Part shown: positions 23,993 through 35,035 of the stretch, piece by piece | Position numbering within the stretch: position 1 is the stretch's first letter | Layout of the letters: each line of letters opens with the position of its first letter | Assembly: GCF_032362555.1 (NCBI RefSeq) | Contig: NC_083517.1 | Span: 7,770,001-7,834,000, forward strand | Direction: 5' to 3' | Source of the DNA: Amyelois transitella | Taxonomy: Eukaryota > Arthropoda > Insecta > Lepidoptera > Pyralidae | DNA: 64,000 nt | The notes under the pieces: model-generated | The model's input: only the letters and a program-made list of their open reading frames with translations | Databases searched by the model: none | What the model was told of the DNA's origin: nothing | Program-made: the position numbers and the translations under genes

Positions 23993-26900
23993 ATGGTTGA
24001 GAACGGTGCATCTAGTGGTGGGAGCGACAGCCCCAATGCCACTTGCTCGCGCTCAGGACTTCTTGAAACTCTAGTTCGTGGAGTATGGTATCGGGTACAT
24101 TGCTCTTTGGAGGATGATTATCTGAGTGTTTGTTTGGATGACGGGTACGATGCTACAACCACACTTAACGGAACGCTTAACAACAACAATGTAGAGACAC
24201 CTAACAGTGACTTCACTGAAGTACCTGAAGCTATAGCAAACCAGAAAAGATTAGTACAGGTGGTAAAGTCAGACAATAATGGGCTTGGTATATCTATAAA
24301 AGGTGGCATTGAAAACAATATGCCAATATTGATATCTAAAATATTCAAGGGTATGGCAGCGGATCTAACGGAACAGTTGTATGTGGGAGACGCAATTCTT
24401 TCAGTTAATGGAGAAGATTTGAAAGATGCCACACATGAAGAAGCTGTTAAAGCTTTAAAAAGAGCAGGAAAAATGGTTCAACTAGAAGGTAAAATATTAT
24501 TTTACTAAAAGTTGGTTTACTCATAAGATCTCAAATAATATGTGTAAATTGTTGTATGCTTATACTATGCAATTTTTATATCAACCATTAGAATAGAAAC
24601 TCTAAGACCAGCAGTTTGGGCTGCATGTTGATATGACAGTCTGTCACTGGCCTCTTTTATTATTCCATTACATGATCTATGTCACACATTATTGTGAGTA
24701 TAGTTTACAATGCTTTAATTAACCCTTATTGCTGGAGATTAATATCCATAGACAAGTGTAACAGACTAACTTTTATATATTGATACCTGAACGTTCAATT
24801 GGAGTATAAACTATTTTGGTTGAATTTAGTTACATATATAAAAAAAAAATTGTTTGAATAAGTGTAGACTTAAGAATAATCTTATACAGTAGAATCCGTT
24901 TAGTACGACTTCGCATATAACAACCAACCGTTTTTAGCGACGCAACTATAGACATATGTTTGGTTTCGTATCGAGCCACTATGAAAGTACATTCGTTTAT
25001 TACGACTCCGCTTATAACGACTGACCGCTTTTAACGACGGAATTCAACCCACATTGTCCGGTTATAACGACGTGCGTCGACGTGTTTACAAACAAATCTA
25101 AGTTATAGGTACATAATAGAAGCTATCCCCGCCTCGCGCACCTACCTAGCCCATGCATCGCAGACTGTCTGTTTTGTTTATGTTACATTTCCTAATTTGC
25201 GGGTGACAAGTGAGTGCGCGTACTAAAATGGCTAAGCGAAAAAGTTTCTCTATTGAAGAAAAAAGTTTTATTTTACAACGTTTAGAAGCTGGCGACTCGA
25301 ATGTAACTATTGCGAAGGAACTTGGTGTAAATCACTCGACTATATCCACAATAAAAAAGAATAAACACAAAATAGAACCTTTGTTTAACGCAAACGTTTT
25401 AAAACCTAAACGCGTGAGGGAGTCGTCTCAAGAACAAGTTGATGTGGCACTTTTACAGTGGTTTTCCTTCTTAGTACACTTCTGTACCGTATATGTATAT
25501 GTATGCATATTATTATTATATGTGAAATAAATAAATATTTTTAATTCAATGTTTTTTTTTGTCTGTTAGTCACCTTAATACCTACGTATTAATACGTATG
25601 TACATAAATTTTATATATGATTATTAAAAAAAAAATTATTGTTTAGTACGACTTCCGGTTATTACGACGTAATATCACTGGTCCCTTGACGTCGTTATAA
25701 CCGGATTCCACTGTAATAAAAATATATAAGATTATTCTTAAGATCTTATAATTAAAAATGAATCGCAAAATGTGTTGGTAAGCGCATAACTCAAGAACGC
25801 CTGCACCAATTTGGCCAATTCTTTTTTTTTATATTCGTCGAAGCTCAAGGATGGTTATTACAGCGAAAAAATACAAAATAATTGCCCGAAAAACCTTAAA
25901 AACAGTCCTTTTCTTTATACAATACAAACATTTTCTAACTAATACATACAGTCAGTTTGAGCTTTATTGCTAATGTATAATGTATAAAGTTCACTGTTGT
26001 CTAAGCAATGTAGGTCTAATAGATAGGAACAAAAAACTGTCATATTAAAAATCTTTTTGACAGAAGGAAGTCTGTCCAGGGTCCCCTAGTATGAGATAAA
26101 AATGAATACATACCTACCTATTATCATAAGTATTTTTGGAGGGTTGTAAATTGTTTTTCAGCATATTAATTTGGCTTGAGATTGCAATTGGCTTAATAAA
26201 GTTTTGAAAGTTAAAGTTTTTAAACACAACTTTTTTTGTTTTGCAGTAGAGGCTTTCATTCTTTAAAATATATTTAAGGGTTCATAGTGTGACATCATAT
26301 ACCTACTTAGCAGGTCCTTGAATTTTGTATCTTATCATCATCAACTACTCTTCTGTTTACAAAGTATTAATAAAGATGTTGTCAAATTATAGTTGTAAAG
26401 GTTTTTGGTGAAAGCATTGTAGTAATAAATCTGCATGTCAATTCTGCTATTTTATTTTAATCCGAAGCGATCTGAAACGCATTGATTATAACTTTTGGTA
26501 TTCTACTAACAATTTGTCAAAACGAAGCCGTAACGCATTGGTTACGAAAACCGAAACGGTTTGGTTGTCGTATTCTGCTAAAGGACACGTAACCTTCCGT
26601 TTGCCGTTCGGCTATTATTTCGTATTCTGATAAGTTTTTGACAGTTGGTCCGGCCGGAACGCAACGCAGAACCGTTGCGTTCCGGCCGGACCAACTGTCA
26701 CATTGGTTGAATTGTCGAAAGTTACAGTTTTGCATCGGCAGCAAATAACCAACCGCTTCCGTTTCATTTGCGTTTCAGCTATGAACGTAAAGTTACTGGA
26801 ATACTGTTTGACAATATAAACGCAACTGTAACCAAGCTGAAACGCATCCGAACTGTTTCGGTTAACAAATAGCAGAATTGGCCTGCTGATCTATTTGTCA

Positions 26901-29900
26901 GAACACTACTGGATTAGTTGTTAATACATACATTATAATCACGTCTATATCCCTTATGGGGTAGACAGAGCCAACAGTCTGGAAAAGACCAATAGGCCAC
27001 GTTCAGCTGTTTGGCTTAATGATTAGTTGTTCAATATAGGAATATCACACATTGGTTACACTTCCTCTTGTAAAATCTGTCATGTCCATCTCTGTAATTG
27101 TGGAATCTCTTTAAATAAAACTGGGGTAACATTTTCAGTGTAAATTATTAATTATTTCACTAAAAATAACAATAATTGACTTATGATTGTTCTTATAAGC
27201 TATGGGCTAGCAACTATTTCAATGCAGATAGTTGCTATAATGTTGGCATCAACTAATAAAGGCTTTTTGGAAATTCCCGCGAGAACGGGAGAGAATGGGA
27301 GTATTCGTTTTATGTAGGCAGAGCCGCGGACATCTTCTAGTCAAGCCAACTTTCAGTATTTTCAAAACTGTTGGCTCTGTCAACAACACTAGTGATATAG
27401 ACGTGATTATATGTATGTTTCTTAATTTTTCCAGTGAAATATCTGCGTGAAGTCACGCCATATTTCCGTAAAGCATCGATAATAAGCGAGGTGGGATGGG
27501 AACTACAAAGGGGCTACATGGCGGAGGCTCCTCCTTCGCCGCCGTCACCGCGCCGCCGCCGTGCTGATACCCGCTATGTACCGCTGCTGATGGCATGTGT
27601 GGCTAAAAACCTTCGACATAATGACCCAGGTAACAAAATTTATTCTTTAAATGTTTGGGCATTTTATCTAAAATTGTGTATGTTAGTATGTATGAGTGAA
27701 ATAAACTGGTAAAATAGTACAAACTCAAGATATTTTAATTTTTCAGAGGAACGCACAATCGAAGTTTACTCTCCCGATGGTGTTCACGCTTTGGCTCTCA
27801 GAGCGAGCTCAGCGGGTGCTGCGGCGGGCTGGCACAGAGCATTGCATGCCGCCGCCCGGCGCGCCGCACGTGCTGCTCTGGCGAGAGCTCGGCCGAGACT
27901 GAGGCCATTGTTAGGGGATGTCCGGTACGCGGGATGGTTGGCTAGGCGTCCGCCGCAGGATCATGTGAGTGTTTTCAATCGTCGTTTATTTTTTACAAAC
28001 CACAAGATCAATATTAAAAGTTCGAAGTCGAATATCCCCAGACACCCACCAAAGAAGATCTTAAAATGGTGAACAACCAATAATTATTTTAATATTGGGG
28101 TTATCTCACAAATTTACATGTTGGAAATAGTTTTTTTGTTTTTTTACAGGTTAGCGCTTCAGGGGGTTCTGATAGTTCGGATGAAGCAGAGGGCTGGCAG
28201 CCAACATTCGTGGCCATTACAGATCGTGAACTGAGGTAATTTTCAGTAAAACATTTTAACTAAAAGAAATGGCCTCAAAGGCAGATAGCATGCGAAAAAT
28301 GGATGTATTCTATTTAATGTTGTCTACTATTTTTAGTCCTTAGTGAAACAGGTTTGATACTGCCAGATACATAAAAATTAGGAGAAAAAAATCATGAGGC
28401 ACTTATTTCGTCTTCTTAATTTTCAGATTGTATGAGGCGGCACCGTGGTCCGGTGAGGCGTGGTGCGCGCCCAGCGAGAGCTTCAGCCTCGCCGCCACGC
28501 GCCTCGCCTGGTGGCGCCGCGCCGCGCACGGGGGCGCCACGCTCGGCCTGCGCGCCGGCACGCCCGCCGGCCTCGTGGTGAGACATCATATACCGTCACT
28601 GTGTTACATATAGCTCCACAATACTTACAAGAATTAAGTGGTAAAGTAACGTAACGTATTATTCTCCCAGGTGCGAGCCCTCCGCGCGGACACGCCGCAC
28701 GACCTGGCGGCGGTGGCGGGCGCGCTGGTGGACGGCGCACACGCGGCCGTGCGCGCGCAGCCGGAGTTCACCTTCCGCTGCAGGTAACTTACAATACCAA
28801 AACAAATGTAATAGTGTTTCTTTAATACATGCTTATGTATAACATATGAGAAAATGATTTCTGTTTATCCAAAACATTTATAGCAAATTTTATCAATATT
28901 TTATTTTTCTTAAAATGTATAGGTAAACAAAAACATTACAATTCATTTTTGGTTTAAATATCCCAAAATTTCCGAATATATAGATTGCGGTTTAATTACT
29001 ATTAATAATTAATAAATATATATTTTTAATAAGCCAAATGGTTTGAAATATGAATTGTTTAACGAATTGTTCAGATTCCGCGGCGCGTGCGCGCGCTTGG
29101 CGCTGGGCGCGGGCGGCGTGTGCGTGTGGGAGGCGGCGGGCTCGCTGGGCCGCGGCGGCGCGCGCGCGCTGTACCGCCGCCCGCTGCACGCGCTGCGCGC
29201 CTCCGCCGACGACGACCGCGCCCAGCTGTGGCTGCACTTCGCCGACGACGACACGCTGGTCAGCCTCTGCCTTATTACATCCATCGTCGTATGTCGAATC
29301 GAGTCTGTTCCACATCGTGCTTCGATTCCTAACGGGGCTATTAAAGAGGAACCAGCCGCCTCTATGCAAAAAGCCCGCGGCAAGGAAGCTCAATTATGCA
29401 TGTCGACCTTACCACTCATTGCAGTCCACCTGTGACCATGATCCATGTTTGAGTAAATCAACTTCACACGGAATAACGGTTATGCATTATAATTTGTTTG
29501 ACAAAATATAACTACATAATCCTAATCTTCATAATATAGAAGGATTATAATTAATTTGAGTTCCATGAACAGTAGCTAACCAGCTAAAAATTTTAATTCC
29601 TGTAGGTACAGCAATAATTATTCTAAATGCCGTGTGGTTCCCGGCACTATTACAAAAAAGAATAGGACCACTCCATCTCTTTCCCATGGATGTCGTAAAA
29701 GGCGACTAAGGGATAGGCTTATAAACTTAGGATTCCTCTTTTAGGCGATGGGCTAGCAACCTGTCACTATTTGAATCTCGGTTCTATCATTAAGCCAAAT
29801 AGCTGAACGTGGCCATTCAGTCTTTTCAAGACTGTTGGCTCTGTCTACCCCGCAAGGGATATAGACGTGATCATATGTATGTATGTATGTATGTATAACT

Positions 29901-30033
29901 ACATATTTTAATTTTAACGTTACAGGAGCTAGACATGGAAGGCAGCCCGAAGCCGGCAGTATTCATCCTGCACAACTTGCTCTCCGCGCGCGTGCACTCA
30001 CTGCCGGGAGAAGCGGCCACGAACCCGCTATAA
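23993..30033 (+). CDS. Syn1: Beta-type syntrophin (8 exons, 516 aa, complete)
   Basis: Adaptor of the dystrophin-glycoprotein complex under the plasma membrane. Exons: 23993-24488, 27435-27629, 27747-27964, 28150-28235, 28427-28577, 28671-28783, 29075-29258, 29926-30033, all in phase (1551 nt). Domains in order: N-terminal half of the split PH domain ([20 protein letters not shown]); PDZ domain, residues about 85-165 ([40 protein letters not shown]); second PH half ([15 protein letters not shown]); second PH ([14 protein letters not shown]); syntrophin-unique C-terminus ([20 protein letters not shown]). The start ATG 23993 is the first in frame. Length and architecture fit alpha/beta syntrophins, not the gamma type. 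Exons 5-7 are extremely GC-rich against AT-rich introns. Intron 1 (2.9 kb) carries a pogo-like element and a MITE. Confidence 0.95.
24869..25742. repeat. 18-bp perfect inverted repeat flanking the pogo-like element
   Basis: CTTAAGAATAATCTTATA at 24869-24886 is matched inversely at 25725-25742. Removing the inserted element and one TA copy leaves a single hairpin with an 18-bp stem and a 9-nt loop (ATAAAAATA). Confidence 0.8.
24887..25713 (+). mobile_element. Pogo/Tigger-like non-autonomous transposon (827 bp, TA duplication)
   Basis: Terminal repeats CAGTAGAATCCGTTTA and, inverted, CAGTGGAATCCGGTTA are flanked by TA on both sides. Inside, 25228-25527 encodes [20 protein letters not shown], an N-terminal CENP-B/Psq-type helix-turn-helix as in pogo/Tigger transposases. 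After about 80 residues (LLQWF) the frame runs into AT-rich non-coding DNA, so the catalytic DDE domain has been lost by internal deletion. It lies in syntrophin intron 1. Confidence 0.85.
26439..26880. mobile_element. MITE with 14-bp TIRs and a central 28-bp palindrome
   Basis: CAATTCTGCTATTT at 26439-26452 recurs inverted at 26867-26880. In the centre, arms 26639-26666 and 26673-26700 are perfectly complementary over 28 bp with a 6-nt loop (CAGAAC). No protein is encoded. It sits in syntrophin intron 1. No clear target-site duplication was seen. Confidence 0.7.
27262..27343 (+). repeat. Helitron-like 3' fragment
   Basis: GC-rich sequence ending in TTCTAGTC, resembling inversely the repeat at about 54645-54850. 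It abuts a SINE-like tail that runs to the acceptor of syntrophin exon 2. Confidence 0.35.
27344..27424 (+). repeat. SINE-like 3' end (TATG-tail family), adjacent to a 3' splice site
   Basis: The sequence matches the 3' part of the family (ACTGTTGGCTCTGTC, ATATAGACGTGATTATATG) and ends about 10-15 nt before the AG at 27433-27434 of syntrophin exon 2. Confidence 0.7.
29628..29896 (+). repeat. SINE-like element, near full length, (TATG)n tail
   Basis: Starts TGCCGTGTGGTTCCCGGC, runs about 250 bp, ends in tandem TATG. Same family as copies at 1-118, 27344-27424, 48460-48662, 49036-49272, 49631-49877, 50173-50428 (reverse), 50785-50920 (reverse, partial), 56310-56470 (reverse), 58440-58535 and 62030-62225, plus diverged pieces at 26935-27010 and 35130-35210. 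This copy ends about 30 nt before the acceptor of the last syntrophin exon. Confidence 0.8.
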
Positions 30034-33000
30034 CCACCGCACTATCTGGACTCCTCTCCGGACTACTAGTCCTTGACGAGTCCAAACCAAGATGCAAATT
30101 ATGGACAAGTCAAATCTATAGATCTGATGCTGATCTGATTGAAACTTATTCTGTGCTCTGTGTGTGTACAAGTGATTAGTTAGTGCGATCTATTTGTGTT
30201 TAAATGTGAATGGACAAGTGAAAATTATCTGAAAAAAGTAACGTGATTTCTGGTTATTGTATGAAGAGAGTATTGGCAGATATAGGTTTGAATGAATAAT
30301 CATGACTTTTATAAGTGTTTTTAAAAACTAAATATCAAATCCTTTTTTAGCATGAATAGCTGGGAATTCTCAACCTGAACTGCAATGGTACTTCTTAAAG
30401 TACTCCTCTTAATTAGTACTAACATGACTAAATCTAAACATCTTTACACTTCTCATAGTTTGAAGCTGTTGCTACTATAGATTAAGACAACAGAGTTTCA
30501 AATACGATAATGGTTTGATACACCTTTAAAGTTATCTGAATCTATAGTTTTACTTTGTCAGTGAAAACGAACTTAGTTGATAATGTTCTATCATAATCGA
30601 AGTATCTGTGATGCCTCACATAATCTTGTTAACAAATAATCATATCGACCTTTGTATCTTTATAAATTGTATCATGTGTCTATAAAACTTTACATTCCAC
30701 TTTGCATTTGCCATACATTAGTTTATTTTATTTTATATTTTAAAGGCGACAAATTTGTATTATTTATCACAAACCAGGGCTATGGACATGTAATAAATTA
30801 TTGTGTTAAAAGAGTAATATCACTGCAAAAACTTTGTGCATATTATATTTTATTTGTTAGATTTAAGTTTTAAAATGAAAGAAACAAATATCACATCACA
30901 TTAAGTTTGTTAAACCTATTTAGCATTAATAATTTGAACAAGTACTTCTTTTACATTATTAATTAGTATTATAAGATCTGGTAATTTCCAAAGAATGAAT
31001 CTCACAAAAATTCCATTACAATTAAGTAATGCATCTATATACTCATATTGAAATTAGTGTGTCTTAAAGTACATGATATAATAACCTCAATTAATAAACA
31101 AAGTAAGGATAAAAGAGTGTTTTTATCTGAAAAAGCCAATTACAAAAGGTTTTGCATTGGAACAATTTTGACTATAGAATATCTACAGTCATATGTTCTA
31201 TTCATTTCATAGAATACGAAATAATATAAAACTTAATATTTCGATTTCTATGATTGATTTGCAAACGAAAATTGTCATAATACTTTTTAAGACACTCCTA
31301 AGTGTTATTCTTCGTGTGTATATAATGTATAAGTAGATTATATAAATCATGACATTCCCAGAATGTAGATTAGGCTTTAACATTCGGTAGTTGTATGTTA
31401 GTGAGCTAGATAAGTGGCGTCTTCATAATAAGATTTGGATGTTACGTAGAGATTACAAAAGGTCTAATATAGGAGGACATACCATGGACCTTTACTGCAT
31501 ACAAACATTGTTCCTTGTCTTTATTACATTTGAGCTAAGTTATTTACATGTGGAATTCTTATATATGTCTAACCTATACTGTTGTTTTCATGTTTAATGA
31601 CAATCTTGGTCTGGGACTATGCTCCTGTCAACATTTTCAGAAATTCTTCATTATCCTCTTTTAAATTTTTAGAAGAAACAATATATAGATTGTTTTAACC
31701 TGGGAGAATACAATAATAAATAATTCCAAACAATGAAACAAAGGAATTTGTATTTATGTAGAAATGGTTCTTGGCCTTTCCTCCTATGGCCGACAACGGG
31801 CAATATTTAAAGTGATAACGAACGTTTTTATTAGAAATATTTATTTTAATACAGGATTTTTATAGTTTGTTTATAGCAGTTGTAGAAATATGTACTCTGA
31901 TTCTCCCATAGCTCATTCTATCTATAGACGATGCTAAATTATCGAATTAGATATTTCATTTATCTTATTGCCTTATATCTTTAATGTTATGTACATATAG
32001 CCAAATTTTTGGTAATCTTGATTGAATAATTTTCATAGAAAATGTAATTAGGGACTTTTTAAAATTGAAACCTGTAATATATTCATGTTTTTATTTATAA
32101 TTTGGTACCTATATCTTTAGACGCTATGGCGACAGTCAACGCAGCCACACGCCTGCTCAGAATAATAAAAATATTAAATAAATATTATAACATTTCTATG
32201 TGACGGCGAAGATAATATAATGTGGTTCGATCGCGTCTCGTAGTCTTGTTGCTGATTGCGTTCAAAGCCTTTGTTGAGGTGTATGTATATTTGGTTTAAG
32301 TTTACCTCTGTACTGTGTACTATCTATTTTATAAGTATCACGGTGACATATTAAAATACTAACTTTTCTAAACTTTAACATATACCTAAGAAAAACTATG
32401 TTACCATTGTATTTAAATAATTACGCTGATAGTAAATAGTGAAAATATTGGCTAATTCACCTTTAAGAAGTTGCATTCAACTGATCATCTAGAATTTCTA
32501 CTGATGCCATTTCTTAACGTTATTTACTGTGTAATGTTTGCTGTAAGATTTAGTGAATTTGTACATGAGATGAATCTCACAATATGATACAAGTACATTT
32601 CGGTGTCACCTGTTGGTTGACTGGTAGGAAAATCCAACGGCTTGAAGTCCGCCATTCGCATTTATTGTAATAAGATATAATGCCTAATAAAAATAAAATC
32701 AAGTTTAAATTAATGTCAAACATTGGACTATGCTACGTATTGATTGATGAGTGCGGGAAAGAAGAGTCGGAATATAAGTACATTCCTCCCTATATGCATG
32801 AGATGTATATAACGAATAAATTCAAAGTAAGCTAGCTCCTCTTTATTTCGATGAAATTGTTGAAGAATAGACCTTCAGGAGTATAACAAAGGCTACTTTA
32901 ATTTCTGGCAATTCCCTACGAGCGAAGCCCAGGAAAACGACTAGTTTAAGAACAAATCTCAATTTTCAGAAGCACCTGTTATTAAATGCCGCACGTCTCT

Positions 33001-35035
33001 TACTATGCGTACAGAAAGTGAGATCGTGGGATCTAGTCTTGTTTTTTTATACCTATTAATACAGTTTAATTTACAAATGAGTTTTAGTGGTTTTACAAAA
33101 GGTAAAATCTTATATATGTCTTGCTTTTCCAATAGTATTTAATTTAAATACTAATATTTATAATGCCATTGGTAGTTAACTTGGAACTGTTTTATAATCA
33201 AAAAGATGTGCATACCTATTTATCGACATAATAATTTACAAATGCTTGAAAAACATGGTATATTGGTATAACTTTACGCAGGCAGCCATGAAAGTTCGAA
33301 ATTACATAAGTCTTGAAATGCGAGTTACGTAAATTGCCTGTTGGTCTTCAGGACATGTCATACGCAAGAGTTATGCAAAAATCTTATCCTAATTAGATAA
33401 ACAAACATGGTTGTCATAATTTTAGATTTCGGTGTTTTTCGACCGGTTTTTAAAAAGACGATTCTTACTTGAACATTGGTTACCGCTTAATTTCGTTGTT
33501 TATGGGCGTTGCAAAAATTTGTTATTAGTAGCCATATGTTAGCTTGATTTGTTTGGATGCTCACTCTGATTATTTGTGACTTCTTTTAATTTGTGTTTTT
33601 GAATGGTAACATTAAAATCAAAACATTTCGTGTGTGGCATTGAACATGTAAAAATCGTACACAATGGATATCTCAATAAATATTATTCCAAAACTAATAA
33701 ATTATTTCGACTCTTCTTTTCGTAAGTCAAAGCTAATAAAATCAAAAAGTTTATGATAATGTTATTCTTCAATATCTCTTAGAAAATGTTCTTCGTTGAT
33801 TGATGGTCTTGCTATATCTATTTATCATATTATCATAGTATATCATACCATTGGAACATGCATTGTAATCATTCTAATTTAAATAGAACGGGTCATCGGA
33901 TCAGTTAAAAAGCCACAATTAATAATAAAATTCTTTCTCGAACCTTTTGCGTTTTGAGACTGAGCAATGAATCAAAAACTTCTAGTCAATTTAATCTTAT
34001 TACAAAAAATAAATAATCTGACACGAAATGCCTGCTTTGCTAGCCATATGTCACTCAGTAGAAACTGATGGCTTATTTTAGGAACAATACATGGCCATCT
34101 GATAAGTAGTCAGGAAAACCGAAGTAATACGTTTCTGATATTTTGAAAATGTCCAGTTTTCCGTATTCCTTTCGGACCTATATACAGAGCTCGGGCTGTT
34201 GAAGGTTGTCCATTCATCATTCCTTTTGTCTACTAATACATAAAAATGTTTGCAACACCCGAAAGGGTAAATATGAAGATCTGTTATACATTATATTTAA
34301 GACCTTGTTGTACTCATATTATGCAAATAAAAGTTTGAATTTGAATTTGAATTTGAATTTATTTTAAGAAGAGCTTATGTTATTGTATAATGTTAATTTA
34401 TAAATGCAACTTGCATTCAATATTGGATTCCAAATTATAAAGCCAATGTACAGTCTCGAAGTTACTGGCTGATCTCGTTGACCCGTCCTTCATTTCTTTC
34501 ATGCTTATTGTATGTACGAGTAAATCAAATCATCAATAAACATTTACATAATAAAAGTTTTGCGTGTTTTTTATTTACCTTAGACTTGAGATATTAACCT
34601 ACCGATCAAGTGGAGTACCAATTTTTAACGCTATTCAAATTATTCTGCAGCGAAAATGAGGATTTTAACCGGACTAATAAGGTCGAAACGAGTCATGCGT
34701 GTCATTGCAGGCAGCAAGTGTGTTTATACAGTTACGATACTTTGCGACGGACAATGGTTGTCGGCAATTTCTTAAGTCACGTCGGATCTCTTCACAATAT
34801 TCAAAATAAGAATTGCATTTTTTATAAGAAGTCTGGGGAGTTCTACTAGTAAACACTTGGTAATTCTACTGGAAGCAGAGGGTAGTTGTAGAGCAAAGAG
34901 TAAGAGGATCTATGCATATTTTATTAAACGTGTATGATTGTTTTACTTGATCAAGAAATGAGAATTGAATAATGATTCAGGAGAGGGTTTGGGTGATGAG
35001 TTTATTTACAACAAAAGACATCAACGCACGCGAAC
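30034..35035. other. Intergenic region and probable long syntrophin 3'UTR
   Basis: Five kilobases of AT-rich DNA without a credible ORF. A candidate plus-strand AATAAA is at 30792-30797, others near 31095 and 32683. The terminal exon may therefore extend several hundred bases or more past the stop. A TTGAAT tandem stretch lies at about 34333-34360 and SINE-family remnants at about 35130-35210. No RNA gene was recognised. Confidence 0.6.

Noticed and set aside
29043-29511. Long overlapping ORFs on both strands around syntrophin exon 7
   Set aside because: They are by-products of extreme GC content; only the frame joining exons 6 and 8 matches syntrophin.
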